Origin: an uncultured Sphingomonas sp.
GTDB taxonomy: Bacteria > Pseudomonadota > Alphaproteobacteria > Sphingomonadales > Sphingomonadaceae
DNA: 38,046 nt
Assembly: GCA_913774925.1 (NCBI GenBank)
Contig: CAJYKB010000067.1
Coordinates: 1-38,046 of the forward strand
Direction: 5' to 3'
Shown: piece by piece, positions 7,089-15,847 of the stretch
Layout of the letters: every line of letters starts with the position of its first letter
Numbering within the stretch: the stretch's first letter is position 1
Translations under genes and position numbers: made by a program
The notes under the pieces: generated by a model
The model's input: only the letters and a program-made list of their open reading frames with translations
What the model was told of the DNA's origin: nothing
The model's database searches: none

Positions 7089-8981
7089 TCAGCCGTCGGT
7101 GCCGGTCCGCGCCAGCAGCGGCTGCTCCATCCCCGCCCCGGCGAGCCAGCGCCGATGCGCCAGCCCGATGGCCTGCGCCGCCGTCACGGGATAGCTGAAG
7201 AAGGCGCCCTGCAGATGGCTGGCTCCCGCCGCGCGCAGCAGGTCGACATGCGCCTGCGTCTCGACCCCCTCGGCGACCACGGTCAACCCCAGCGAATGCG
7301 CGAGGTGGATGATCGACTGCACGATCGCCAGCGACTCGCGCTCGCGCGGCATGCCGTCGATGAAGCTGCGGTCGATCTTCAGCGTGTCGAGCGCGAAGGT
7401 GCGGATATTGTAGAGCGACGAATAGCCCGTCCCGAAATCGTCGAGCGCGATGCGAAAGCCGAGCGCCCGCAACTGGTTCAGCGTCCGCGCAGCCCCTTCC
7501 GCATCGTCGAAGATCGCGGTTTCGGTGATCTCGATCTGCACCCGCGCCGGGTCGACATTGGCCCGCTCCACCCGGGCGCGGATATCGGCCACGAAATTCT
7601 GTCGCCGGAACTGGCGCGGACTGACGTTGACGGAGACATATTGGCCGGGGAAGCGCTTCACCGCGATCAGGCTGCGCTCCATCACCCAGTCGCCCAGGTC
7701 GTGGATCAGGTTCGATTCCTCCGCGATCGGGATGAAGATCGCGGGGCTGATGGGCCCATGTTCCTGCGTGTCCCAGCGCAGCAGCGTCTCGAAACCGACG
7801 ACCTCGTGCGCCGCGCCGCTGACGATCGGCTGGAACGCGATCGACAGTTCGCCACGCTCGATCGCGTGGCTCAACCCCTTCTCGATCCGCTGGCGCAGCC
7901 GCACGTTCTCGTCCAGCTCGCGGTCGAACAGCCGTGCACAGTTGCGCCCGTGCCGCTTGGCATCGTTCAGCGCCAGGTCGGCACGACGCAGCAGGTGGCA
8001 CGCATCGTTCCCGCCCGCCGGATCGGCCACGATCAATCCCATCGATGCGGCACCGCGTACCGACTGACCGAAGATCGTCACCGTGGCCGAGCAGGCCGCG
8101 ATCAGCGCATCGGCGGTGGCGAGCGCCGCGGCTTCGTCCAGCGTGTCGTAGAGCAGGCCGAACTCGTCGCCACCCAGCCGTGCGACCATTCCGCCTTCGG
8201 GCAGCGCCTCGTGCAGCTGGCGGCAGACCGTACGCAGCAACGCGTCGCCCGCAAGGTGCCCCATCGTGTCGTTGACCAGCTTGAACCGGTCGAGATCGAG
8301 CATGGCGACCGCGAAGGCGCCCCGGCGGCGCACCCGTTCGTTTAGTGCGCGCTGGAACGCGACGCGATTCGGCGCCTCCGTCAGCGCGTCATGACTGGCG
8401 ATGTGCAGCGCGCGGCTTTCGTTCGCGGCGAGTTCCGCCGCCTGCTGCTCCAGCTGCACCATCTGGCGCGCGAGCGTCGCATGCGCCTCGCGCAGCGCAC
8501 GGTCCATGCCCCAGCGCTTGCCGAGCGACGCGGCCAGCTGCGCGACCTCGCCCACCTCGAACGGCTTGGCGATGTAGAAGAGCTTGTCGACCGGGCCGGC
8601 GACCCGCGCGATGTCGACCAGCGCGAAGTCGGAATAGCCGGTGACGATCACGATCTGGATGTCGGGATCGAGCGCGCGGATGCGGCGCGCCGTCTCGCGC
8701 CCGTCGATGCCGGGGGGCATGCGCACGTCGATGAACGCGATGCGGAACGGATCGCCCGCGGCCAGCGCGCGCTCCACCTCCGCCACGGCGTCCAGCCCCT
8801 GGAGGTGGTGGACGGTATCGAACACGGGCGCGTCGTCGTTGTGCGGCGGTGCGTCGGCCAGCTCGCCGAACAGTTCGCCCGCCATCGCCGACAGCGCCGC
8901 GGCGGATGCCGGCGGCGACGCGAGCGCCAGTCGATAGCCTTCGTGTACTGCCGGTTCGTCGTCGACGATCAGGATCCGCAT
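7089..8981 (-). CDS. Response regulator with REC-GGDEF-EAL domains (c-di-GMP cyclase/phosphodiesterase)
   Basis: A 630-residue cytoplasmic regulator. The receiver domain (1-145) has the acidic pair Asp7-Asp8, phospho-acceptor Asp85 in FIDVRMPPG and Lys139; the first-to-second acidic spacing is about 30 residues longer than in a standard receiver. A coiled linker (about 160-195) leads to a GGDEF domain with an intact LGGDEF at 269-274. The RxxD inhibitory site that normally sits just before it is absent (PEGG instead). The EAL domain reads ETLLRW at 398-403, with NVSP, EITET, DDFGTG, KID, EGVET and QG all conserved, so phosphodiesterase activity is plausible. The start at 8981 has a GGAGGG ribosome-binding site. 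It is followed at 2 nt by the kinase. Whether synthesis or breakdown of c-di-GMP dominates cannot be read from sequence. Confidence 0.93.
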   Translation of the reverse strand: MRILIVDDEPAVHEGYRLALASPPASAAALSAMAGELFGELADAPPHNDDAPVFDTVHHLQGLDAVAEVERALAAGDPFRIAFIDVRMPPGIDGRETARRIRALDPDIQIVIVTGYSDFALVDIARVAGPVDKLFYIAKPFEVGEVAQLAASLGKRWGMDRALREAHATLARQMVQLEQQAAELAANESRALHIASHDALTEAPNRVAFQRALNERVRRRGAFAVAMLDLDRFKLVNDTMGHLAGDALLRTVCRQLHEALPEGGMVARLGGDEFGLLYDTLDEAAALATADALIAACSATVTIFGQSVRGAASMGLIVADPAGGNDACHLLRRADLALNDAKRHGRNCARLFDRELDENVRLRQRIEKGLSHAIERGELSIAFQPIVSGAAHEVVGFETLLRWDTQEHGPISPAIFIPIAEESNLIHDLGDWVMERSLIAVKRFPGQYVSVNVSPRQFRRQNFVADIRARVERANVDPARVQIEITETAIFDDAEGAARTLNQLRALGFRIALDDFGTGYSSLYNIRTFALDTLKIDRSFIDGMPRERESLAIVQSIIHLAHSLGLTVVAEGVETQAHVDLLRAAGASHLQGAFFSYPVTAAQAIGLAHRRWLAGAGMEQPLLARTGTDG

Positions 8982-9046
8982 CGGTCTTCCCTCCCCCCCG
9001 GGATGCCGGCACATCCGGCGCGTGAAGGAGGGGTAAGCGCGGAGGG

Positions 9047-9955
9047 TTAAGCAGCGGTAAACCGTGTCTCCAGCGCCATCTCGCCCAGCACCACCGCGCC
9101 CAGCGGCCCGGCGTTGCCGCCCAGCGCCGCGGGGACGATGAACGTCTCCATGTCCTGCACCTGCGGCAGCGCGACATAGCCGTTCAGGTTGGCCGCCGTC
9201 GCGCGCCGCAGCCGCGGCAGCAGGTCGGGGTTGCCCACCATCACTCCGCCGCCGAGCACGATACGGCGCGGCACCCCGGTCAGCGTCAGCGTGGAGAACA
9301 GGTGCGACAGCGCGTCGACCACCGTGTCCCAGGCGGGATCGTCGAGCGACAGCGCCTCGCCCTTCGTCCCCGTCCGCGCCGCGATCGCCGGCCCGGCGGC
9401 CAACCCCTCGACGCAGGCGCCGTGGAACGGGCATGCCCCGCCCCAGTCGTCGCCCGGCAGGCGCGGCGGGCGGATATGGCCCAGTTCGGAATGCGTCATG
9501 CCGTCGACCGGGCGACCGTGCGCGATCATCCCCGCGCCCACCCCGGTTCCGACGGTGACATAGGCCAGATCGCCCAGCCCCTGCCCCGCGCCCCAGCGGG
9601 CCTCGCCCATCGCGGCGCCCACGACATCGCTGTGAAAGCCGACCGGTACGCCGTAGCGCGCCTTCAGCCGCTTCGCGACGTCGGTATAGGCCCAGTGCGG
9701 CTTGGGCGTGGAGGTGATCTGCCCGTAATCGCCCGCCGCCGGATCGATCGATACCGGACCGAAGCTGGCGACGCCGATCGCCGCGAACTCGCGCCAGCCA
9801 TCCAGCGCCGCCTCCAGCGCGGGCAGCGTCTCGTCCGGGTGCGTCGTCGGGACGCGCACTTCCTCCAGGATGTTGTCCGGGCCGCTCGCCAGGATCGCGA
9901 TGCACTTCGTGCCCCCCAGCTCCACTCCGGCGATCAGTCGCTCCGACGTCGGCAT
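9047..9955 (-). CDS. ROK-family sugar kinase, probably fructokinase
   Basis: This 302-residue protein starts with the ROK phosphate-binding motif (AGVELGGTKC) and has the second ATP motif VGTGVGAGMI. The zinc-binding block runs GHIRPPR...GGACPFHGACVEGLAAGP, the His/Cys pattern found in ROK fructokinases of the ScrK/YdhR type. It should phosphorylate fructose (or a related hexose) with ATP in the cytoplasm. The ATG immediately abuts the marR stop with no gap, so the two are cotranscribed and probably translationally coupled. Glucokinase or another hexose specificity remains possible, since no sugar transporter lies nearby. Confidence 0.88.
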   Translation of the reverse strand: MPTSERLIAGVELGGTKCIAILASGPDNILEEVRVPTTHPDETLPALEAALDGWREFAAIGVASFGPVSIDPAAGDYGQITSTPKPHWAYTDVAKRLKARYGVPVGFHSDVVGAAMGEARWGAGQGLGDLAYVTVGTGVGAGMIAHGRPVDGMTHSELGHIRPPRLPGDDWGGACPFHGACVEGLAAGPAIAARTGTKGEALSLDDPAWDTVVDALSHLFSTLTLTGVPRRIVLGGGVMVGNPDLLPRLRRATAANLNGYVALPQVQDMETFIVPAALGGNAGPLGAVVLGEMALETRFTAA

Positions 9956-10399
9956 TCAGTCGTCCTCCTGGGCCGCGGCGTCGATCCGGCGCAGCATGTC
10001 GGTGAATTGTCGCAATTCATGCTCTTCGAACCGGCCGAAGATGCGGCGTTCCCACTCCATCGCCTTGGGCGCGATCTCGGCATAGAGCGCGCGCCCGGCA
10101 TCGGTCAGCGTCAGGTGATGCGAACGGCGGTCGCCCGGATTGGGCGCACGCGCCAGCAGCCCGCGCGCGGTCAGCGCGATGGCGGCGCGGCTGACCGTCA
10201 CCTTGTCCATCCGGCTGAGCTCGCCCAGCTGCGCCTGCGTGATCGGGGCGTGTTCCGCGATCAGCGCGATCAGCCGCCATTCCGGGATCGATAGCCCGAA
10301 CAGCGCGTCATACGCCTGTGCGATCCGGTCGCTGACGCGATTCGATGCGACCGACAGCAGGTACGGCAGGAAACGATCGAGATGGAGGCGTTCGGCCAT
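9956..10399 (-). CDS. MarR-family transcriptional regulator
   Basis: This 147-residue protein has a winged helix-turn-helix spanning roughly residues 50-105: the recognition helix is in MDKVTVSRAAIALTARGLL and the wing contains PGDRRSHHLTLTDAGRAL, the DxR wing motif of MarR proteins. N- and C-terminal helices would form the dimer interface. It directly precedes the fructokinase gene in the same operon and diverges from the alpha/beta hydrolase gene across 91 bp, so it may control either or both, typically by responding to a small aromatic or sugar-derived ligand. No clear palindromic operator was identified in the gap. The ligand is unknown. Confidence 0.92.
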   Translation of the reverse strand: MAERLHLDRFLPYLLSVASNRVSDRIAQAYDALFGLSIPEWRLIALIAEHAPITQAQLGELSRMDKVTVSRAAIALTARGLLARAPNPGDRRSHHLTLTDAGRALYAEIAPKAMEWERRIFGRFEEHELRQFTDMLRRIDAAAQEDD

Positions 10400-10490
10400 G
10401 GGACGGTCGCGCTACCACGGGACGCGGCGCAGCGGAACCGGGCGCCGCAATGTTGCATTATCGTGACGACAGGCTGATGGTATCGACACG

Positions 10491-11393
10491 ATGACCAGGA
10501 TACGCGCGAACGGGATCGAGATCGATTACGAGGACCACGGCCCCGCCGACGGGCCGGCGGTGTTGCTGGTGATGGGGCTGGGCGCTCAGCTGGTGCGCTG
10601 GCCGATGGCGATGGTCGACGGGCTGGCGGCGCACGGCTTCCGCGTGATCCGGTTCGACAATCGCGACGTCGGGCTGTCGACGAAGTTCGACCATGCCGGC
10701 GTTCCCGGCATCGTGTGGACCGCGATCCAGAAGCGCTGCGGGCTGACACCTGCGGTCCCCTATACCCTTACCGACATGGCGCAGGACGCCATCGGGCTGC
10801 TCGACGCGCTGTCCATCCCGTGCGCGCATGTCGTCGGTGCGTCGATGGGGGGGATGATCGCGCAGCTGATGGCGGCGCGCTGGCCCGACCGCGTGGCAAC
10901 GCTCACCTCGATCATGTCCACCACCGGCCGCGCCGACTGCTCGCGTCCGACGATGCGAACCACCGCGCTGCTGTTGCGCCATCCCCGCTCCGACGATGTC
11001 GAGGCGATCGTGGCGCATGGCACGATGGCCGGGCGCGCCGTCGGCGGGCGCTTTCCGATGGAGGATGCCTTCATGGCGGAGCGTATCCGCAGCGAGACGC
11101 TGCGCAATCGTTGCCCCACCGGCTTCCTGCGACAGATGGCGGCGATCATCGCCGATGGCGACCGCACCGATCGGCTGCGGCGCATCGCGGCGCCGACGCT
11201 GGTGATCCACGGCAGCGACGACCCGCTGGTCCCCGTCGCCGGCGGGCGTGAGACGGCGCGCGCCATCCCCGGCGCCCGATTGCTGGAGATCGACGGCATG
11301 GGGCACACGCTGCCGCCGCAGGTCGTGCCGCAGATCGTCGACGCCATCGCCGGACACGCCGGCGCCCTCCCCCCTGTAGCGTACGCCGCGTGA
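10491..11393 (+). CDS. Alpha/beta-fold hydrolase
   Basis: This 300-residue protein has the alpha/beta hydrolase fold: an oxyanion-region VMGLGAQ near 27-33, the nucleophile elbow GASMGG with Ser118, an acid in HGSDDPLVP (Asp243 or Asp244) and His272 in GMGHTLP. RFDNRDVGLS near 54-63 is typical of a subgroup including epoxide hydrolase-like and ester hydrolases. No signal peptide is visible, so it is likely cytoplasmic. The substrate cannot be deduced. It overlaps the next gene by GTGA, implying a shared operon with a DsbA-like thiol oxidoreductase. It is divergent from marR, which may regulate it. Confidence 0.88.
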   Translation: MTRIRANGIEIDYEDHGPADGPAVLLVMGLGAQLVRWPMAMVDGLAAHGFRVIRFDNRDVGLSTKFDHAGVPGIVWTAIQKRCGLTPAVPYTLTDMAQDAIGLLDALSIPCAHVVGASMGGMIAQLMAARWPDRVATLTSIMSTTGRADCSRPTMRTTALLLRHPRSDDVEAIVAHGTMAGRAVGGRFPMEDAFMAERIRSETLRNRCPTGFLRQMAAIIADGDRTDRLRRIAAPTLVIHGSDDPLVPVAGGRETARAIPGARLLEIDGMGHTLPPQVVPQIVDAIAGHAGALPPVAYAA

Positions 11394-12052
11394 CGTCGCC
11401 GCGCCCCACGGTGCGGATCGACATGGTGTCGGACATCGTCTGCCCCTGGTGCGCGATCGGACTGGCAGAGCTGGAGCGCGCCATCGCCAACGTGGCCGAT
11501 GCGGCGGAGGTCGAGCTGGTGTTCCATCCGCTGCAGCTCAATCCCGACCTGCCGCCTGACGGTGAGGCCGTGCGCGACAATCTGGCGCGCAAATACGGCG
11601 CCGGTCCCGATCAGGCGCGCGCCGCGGGGCAGCGCATCCGCGCCGCGGCGGACGAGGCGGGGATCGACCTGAGCGGGCGACCCGACCGCCTGTACGATAC
11701 GTTCGACGCGCATCGCCTGCTGCATTGGGCAGCCGACGCGCAACGCCAGCTCGCGCTCAAACGCGCGCTGCTCGACAGCTATTTCGTCCGCGGCGAGAAT
11801 ATATCGGACCCCGGAGTCCTGATCGCAGCGGCGCAACGCGCCGGGCTCGATCCCGGAGAGGCGCGCCGCGTGCTGACGGACGGCGATCATGCGGGCGACG
11901 TTCGCGCGGCTGAGCGATATTGGCGCGGCGAGGGCGTGATGTCCGTGCCGACGATGGTGCTCGACGGGCGCTATGTCATCCCCGGCGCGCAGTCCGCCGC
12001 GCGGCTGGAAAAGGCGCTGCGGCGCCGCGCTGCGGAGGCAGCGACGGCATAG
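11390..12052 (+). CDS. DsbA-family (FrnE-like) thiol oxidoreductase
   Basis: The protein has 220 residues with a thioredoxin-like fold. The active-site motif CPWC is at residues 18-21 after a short beta strand (VRIDMVSDIV). An alpha-helical insertion with FDAHRLLHWA follows, and a cis-proline region SVPTMVLDGRYVIPGAQ is near the end, as in FrnE and 2-hydroxychromene-2-carboxylate isomerase relatives. No signal peptide is present, so a cytoplasmic oxidoreductase or isomerase is more likely than a periplasmic disulfide catalyst. The GTG start overlaps the TGA of the upstream alpha/beta hydrolase, and this overlap fixes the start. The physiological substrate is unknown. Confidence 0.88.
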   Translation: MTSPRPTVRIDMVSDIVCPWCAIGLAELERAIANVADAAEVELVFHPLQLNPDLPPDGEAVRDNLARKYGAGPDQARAAGQRIRAAADEAGIDLSGRPDRLYDTFDAHRLLHWAADAQRQLALKRALLDSYFVRGENISDPGVLIAAAQRAGLDPGEARRVLTDGDHAGDVRAAERYWRGEGVMSVPTMVLDGRYVIPGAQSAARLEKALRRRAAEAATA

Positions 12053-12215
12053 CCGGCGTCCGGCCACGGCAGCATATGCCGGGGGTGAATGCGCGGCCCG
12101 CGCCATAATCTTCGGGAAACCCTCGCGAGTGCGGCAGCCAATGCTTGCTGTGCGTGCTTAGTTTTCTTCATCGCCGGTCGGCGATGCGACTCATGGCGCG
12201 CGAAGGAGACGATCG

Positions 12216-13088
12216 ATGGCCACCGACATCCAGGTGAAGGCGACGCTACGCCGGATGACCCCCGCCGATCTTCCCGCCACGCACGAACTGTCGCGCGAGG
12301 TGAAATGGCCCCACCGGATCGAGGATTGGGAGATGATGCTCGCGCTGGGCGAGGGTCAGGTGGCGGAGATCGACGATCGCATCGTCGGCTCGGCGCTTAC
12401 CTGGCGGTTCGGCGCGGAGAGCGACCCCTCGCCCGCCGCGACGATCGGCATGGTCATCGTCACCCCCGATGCGCAGGGGATGGGGATCGGCCGCCGCCTG
12501 ATGGAAGCGCTGCTGGCGCAGCATCCGGGTCGCAGCGTCATGCTGAACGCGACCGAGGAAGGTCTGCCGCTCTACCGGAAGCTCGGCTTCGAAACGCTCG
12601 GCACCATCGTCCAGCATCAGGGCGCGGCCTTCCGCGTGCCCGTCCCCGAACTGATCCCGGGCGAGCGCGTCCGTCCGCTCGGCGCGAAGGACGATGAAAC
12701 GCTGTTCGCGCTGGCCCGCGCCGCCACCGGCATGGACCGCCGCGCGTTGCTGGAGGCGATCCTGCCGAGCGCACAGGGCGTGATGCTGACGCGCGAGAAC
12801 GAACCGGTCGGCTTCGCGCTGTTCCGCCGCTTCGGTCGCGGCTATCTGATCGGTCCGGTCGTCGCGCCCGACGTCGGCGGCGCGAAGGTGCTGATCTCGC
12901 ACTGGCTCGGCTCGAACGCGGGGGCGTTCTGCCGGATGGACGTGCCGGAAAACAGCGCGCTGGCGGAATGGCTGGAGGATCTTGGCCTGCCGCAGGTCGG
13001 CCGCGTCGTCACCATGGTGCGTGGCCCCGCCCCCGCCACCGATCCCGCCACCCGTCTCTTCTCCCTCACCACACAGGCTCTCGGATGA
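12216..13088 (+). CDS. GNAT-family N-acetyltransferase with C-terminal acetyltransferase-18-like domain
   Basis: This 290-residue protein has an N-terminal GNAT domain with the acetyl-CoA loop in VTPDAQGMGIGRRLM (about 87-101) and the LYRKLGF segment typical of motif B (about 117-123). A second half of about 130 residues resembles the C-terminal domain often fused to such GNATs (Acetyltransf_18 type). It has an excellent ribosome-binding site, AAGGAG at 12203-12208, 7 nt before the ATG. Its TGA overlaps the ATG of the semialdehyde dehydrogenase. As first gene of a catabolic-looking series, it could acetylate an amine or amino acid intermediate, but its substrate is not known. Confidence 0.87.
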   Translation: MATDIQVKATLRRMTPADLPATHELSREVKWPHRIEDWEMMLALGEGQVAEIDDRIVGSALTWRFGAESDPSPAATIGMVIVTPDAQGMGIGRRLMEALLAQHPGRSVMLNATEEGLPLYRKLGFETLGTIVQHQGAAFRVPVPELIPGERVRPLGAKDDETLFALARAATGMDRRALLEAILPSAQGVMLTRENEPVGFALFRRFGRGYLIGPVVAPDVGGAKVLISHWLGSNAGAFCRMDVPENSALAEWLEDLGLPQVGRVVTMVRGPAPATDPATRLFSLTTQALG

Positions 13089-14557
13089 CCCTTCAGCTTT
13101 CCAACCCGTCGCTGTTCGTCCAGCAGGCGCTGATCGCGGGCGAATGGTGTGGCGCCAGCGGCGGCGCGACGATCGCGATCGAGGATCCCGCCACCGGCGC
13201 GACGATCGGCACCGTCCCCGATTGCACGGCGGCGGATACGGAGGCCGCCATCGCCGCCGCCGAGGCCGCATGGCCGGCGTGGCGCGCGCGCACCGCGGGC
13301 GACCGCGCCGCGCTGGTCGAGCGCTGGTACGCGCTCATCATGGAGAATGTCGCCGACCTGGCGCGCATCATGACCGCGGAACAGGGCAAGCCGATTGCCG
13401 AGGCCGAGGGCGAGATCCGCTACGCCGCCACCTTCGTCAAATGGTTCGCGGAGGAAGGGCGTCGAATCGACGGTTCGATCGTGCCGGGTCCGGAGGCGAA
13501 CCGCCGCATCCTGGTGATGAAGCAGCCGGTCGGTGTGTCCGCCGCGATCACGCCGTGGAACTTCCCCGCGGCGATGATTACCCGCAAGTGCGCACCCGCG
13601 CTGGCGGCGGGGTGCCCGGTGGTGGTCAAGCCGTCGGACCTGACCCCCTTCACCGCACTGGCGCTGGCGAAGCTGGCGCAGGACGCCGGCATCCCTGCGG
13701 GCGTCGTGAACGTCGTCACCGGCAAGCCGGAAGCGATCGGCGGGGCACTGACCGCCAGCCCGATCGTGCGCAAGCTGTCCTTCACCGGATCCACCCGCGT
13801 CGGCGCGCTGCTGATGCGCCAGTCGGCGGACACGATCAAGCGGCTGAGCCTGGAGCTGGGCGGCAACGCACCGCTGATCGTGTTCGACGACGCCGATGTC
13901 GACCTGGCGGTGGCCAGCACCATGGCCAGCAAGTTCCGCAACGCCGGGCAGACCTGCGTCTGCGCCAATCGCATCCTGGTGCAGGACGGCGTGTTCGACG
14001 CCTTCGCGGCGAAGCTGGCGGCGGCGGTGTCCGCGCTGAAGGTCGCGCCCGGTACGCGTGACGGCGCGACCATCGGCCCGCTCATCAATCATGCCGCGGT
14101 CGAGAAGGTGCGCGCGCATGTCGACGACGCCTTGTCGCACGGCGCGACGATCTACGCGCAGGCGGGCGACATCGCGTCCGAGGCCGCTGCCGACCGTTTC
14201 GCCACCCCGGTCGTGCTGACCGGCGCGACGCGCGACATGCGCCTGGCCGACGAGGAGACGTTCGGCCCCGTCGCCCCGCTGTTCCGCTTCACCCACGAGG
14301 CGGAGGCGATCGAACTGGCCAATGCGACCAGCTACGGCCTCGCCAGCTATTTCTATACCGAGAACCTGCACCGCGCCTTCCGCGTGGCGGAGGCGCTGGA
14401 GACCGGCATGGTCGCCCTCAACACCGGCGGCATCGCGATGGAAATGGCGCCGTTCGGCGGGATCAAGCAGTCGGGGCTGGGGCGAGAGGGCGCGCATGCC
14501 GGCATCGAGGAATATCTGGAAACCAAGGCGTTCCACATCGGGGGATTGAAGGCGTGA
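13085..14557 (+). CDS. gabD: NAD(P)-dependent succinate-semialdehyde dehydrogenase (aldehyde dehydrogenase superfamily)
   Basis: This 490-residue enzyme has the complete ALDH layout: TPWNFPAAM (about 156-164), the cofactor segment FTGSTRVG (233-240), the general base Glu257 in LELGG and the catalytic Cys291 in GQTCVCANR. That last string, with a second cysteine two residues on, is typical of the succinate-semialdehyde dehydrogenase group and forms a redox-switch disulfide in the human enzyme. It would oxidise succinate semialdehyde, or a similar omega-aldehyde acid, to succinate. The ATG overlaps the GNAT stop (ATGA), and its own stop overlaps the next start (GTGA). With the aminotransferase downstream this fits GABA or polyamine breakdown. 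Glutarate semialdehyde is an alternative substrate. Confidence 0.9.
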   Translation: MTLQLSNPSLFVQQALIAGEWCGASGGATIAIEDPATGATIGTVPDCTAADTEAAIAAAEAAWPAWRARTAGDRAALVERWYALIMENVADLARIMTAEQGKPIAEAEGEIRYAATFVKWFAEEGRRIDGSIVPGPEANRRILVMKQPVGVSAAITPWNFPAAMITRKCAPALAAGCPVVVKPSDLTPFTALALAKLAQDAGIPAGVVNVVTGKPEAIGGALTASPIVRKLSFTGSTRVGALLMRQSADTIKRLSLELGGNAPLIVFDDADVDLAVASTMASKFRNAGQTCVCANRILVQDGVFDAFAAKLAAAVSALKVAPGTRDGATIGPLINHAAVEKVRAHVDDALSHGATIYAQAGDIASEAAADRFATPVVLTGATRDMRLADEETFGPVAPLFRFTHEAEAIELANATSYGLASYFYTENLHRAFRVAEALETGMVALNTGGIAMEMAPFGGIKQSGLGREGAHAGIEEYLETKAFHIGGLKA

Positions 14558-15633
14558 GCGAGACCAACCGTCGTTATTCGATCGCCGTCATCCCCGGAGA
14601 CGGCATCGGCAAGGAAGTGATGCCCGAGGGTATCCGCGTGCTGGAGCGCGCCGCCGCGCTGTACGGTTTCGAGATCGACCAGAAGTGGCACGATTTCGCC
14701 TGCTGCGACTATTATGTGAAGCACGGCAAGATGCTGCCCGACGACTGGAAGGAGCAGATCGGCGATCCGTCCGCGATCTTCTTCGGCGCGGTCGGCTGGC
14801 CCGACACGGTGCCGGATCATATCTCGCTGTGGGGATCGCTGCTTCAGTTCCGCCGCGAATACGACCAGTATGTCAATCTGCGCCCTGTGCGGCTGATGCC
14901 GGGCGTGCCCTGCCCGCTGGTCGGGCGAGAGCCCGGCGACATCGACTTCTGGGTGGTACGCGAGAATACCGAGGGCGAGTATAGCGCGGTCGGCGGGCGC
15001 ATGTTCCCCGGCACCGACCGCGAGGTCGTGATCCAGGAAACGGTCATGACGCGACACGGCACCGACCGCGTGTTGCGCTACGCGTTCGACCTGGCCGCCA
15101 CGCGCGAGCGTCGCCACGTCACCTCCGCCACCAAGTCGAACGGCATCGCGATCACCATGCCGTGGTGGGACGAGCGCGTGGAGGAGATGGCGAAGAATTA
15201 TCCGACCGTCACCCACGACAAGTACCATATCGACATCCTGACGGCGCAGTTCGTGCTCAATCCCGACCGCTTCGACGTGGTGGTCGCGTCCAATCTGTTC
15301 GGCGACATCCTGTCCGATCTCGGCCCCGCCTGCACCGGCACGATCGGCGTCGCGCCCTCCGGCAACATCAACCCGGACGGCAAATTCCCCTCGCTGTTCG
15401 AGCCGGTCCATGGCTCCGCGCCCGATATCGCGGGCAAGGGGATCGCGAACCCGGTCGGTCAGATCTGGTCCGCGGCGATGATGCTGGAGCATCTGGGCGA
15501 GGCCGACGCGGCCGCCGCGATCATGCGCGCGGTGGAGACGGTGCTGGCCGACCCCGGCCTGCGCACCGGCGACCTGAAAGGCAGCGCCCGCACGGTCGAG
15601 TGCGGCAAGGCGGTTGCCGAGGCGCTGGGCTGA
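14554..15633 (+). CDS. Tartrate/D-malate dehydrogenase-type beta-decarboxylating dehydrogenase (TtuC/DmlA)
   Basis: A 359-residue member of the isocitrate/isopropylmalate dehydrogenase family. It begins IAVIPGDGIGKEVMPEG, has a RENTEGEYS block with NAD-type residues, the catalytic-lysine region (NGIAITMPWW, ATKSNG) and a metal-binding segment ASNLFGDILSDLGPA. HGSAPDIAGKGIANPVG completes the cofactor pocket. The overall pattern is closest to tartrate dehydrogenase/D-malate dehydrogenase rather than LeuB. D-malate oxidation would give pyruvate, CO2 and NADH. The GTG start overlaps the gabD stop, so they are translated together. Its presence beside an aminotransferase that uses pyruvate is suggestive, but the true substrate (tartrate, D-malate or another 2-hydroxy acid) is not determined. 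Confidence 0.85.
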   Translation: MSETNRRYSIAVIPGDGIGKEVMPEGIRVLERAAALYGFEIDQKWHDFACCDYYVKHGKMLPDDWKEQIGDPSAIFFGAVGWPDTVPDHISLWGSLLQFRREYDQYVNLRPVRLMPGVPCPLVGREPGDIDFWVVRENTEGEYSAVGGRMFPGTDREVVIQETVMTRHGTDRVLRYAFDLAATRERRHVTSATKSNGIAITMPWWDERVEEMAKNYPTVTHDKYHIDILTAQFVLNPDRFDVVVASNLFGDILSDLGPACTGTIGVAPSGNINPDGKFPSLFEPVHGSAPDIAGKGIANPVGQIWSAAMMLEHLGEADAAAAIMRAVETVLADPGLRTGDLKGSARTVECGKAVAEALG

Positions 15634-15641
15634 GGAAAGGC

Positions 15642-15723
15642 GGGACCCCGGGTCAAGCCCGGGGTAACGTAGGGGGAGGTCATGCGACCCGTTTTCGTCA
15701 CCCGGGCCTTGAGCCGGGGTCCC
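15642..15723. repeat. Family B intergenic palindromic repeat
   Basis: Left arm GGGACCCCGGGTCAAGCCC (from 15642) and right arm GGGCCTTGAGCCGGGGTCCC (ending 15723) are imperfect reverse complements around a short centre. Related arms recur at 35624-35649 and 35796-35872. It sits in the 214-bp gap between the dehydrogenase and the aminotransferase; the rest of that gap holds nothing I recognise besides a weak TAGGCT 7 nt before the next start. Confidence 0.75.
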
Positions 15724-15847
15724 TCTTCTTCCTTGAAAACTCCGCAGCACGATCTGCCGCCCCTGCCCCGCAAAACCCCATCGTGCACGCGCGGCACCCG
15801 CCACAAACGCGCTTCCGCCCCGCCCCGCCCGGCGTAGGCTCCCCCCT

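Noticed and set aside
7089..9905. Apparent fusion of the ROK region with REC-GGDEF-EAL
   Set aside because: The frame is open upstream of 8981 only because it shadows the kinase gene; the receiver starts at 8981 with its own ribosome-binding site.
12170..12185. Perfect hairpin ATCGCC-GGTC-GGCGAT as a terminator before the GNAT gene
   Set aside because: The T-rich run precedes the stem on the plus strand and becomes an A run on the minus strand, so it is not an intrinsic terminator in either direction.
12842..14536. 564-codon open frame on the minus strand
   Set aside because: It is antisense to gabD, which has an intact ALDH active site and overlaps properly with both neighbours; no protein family is visible in the antisense frame.
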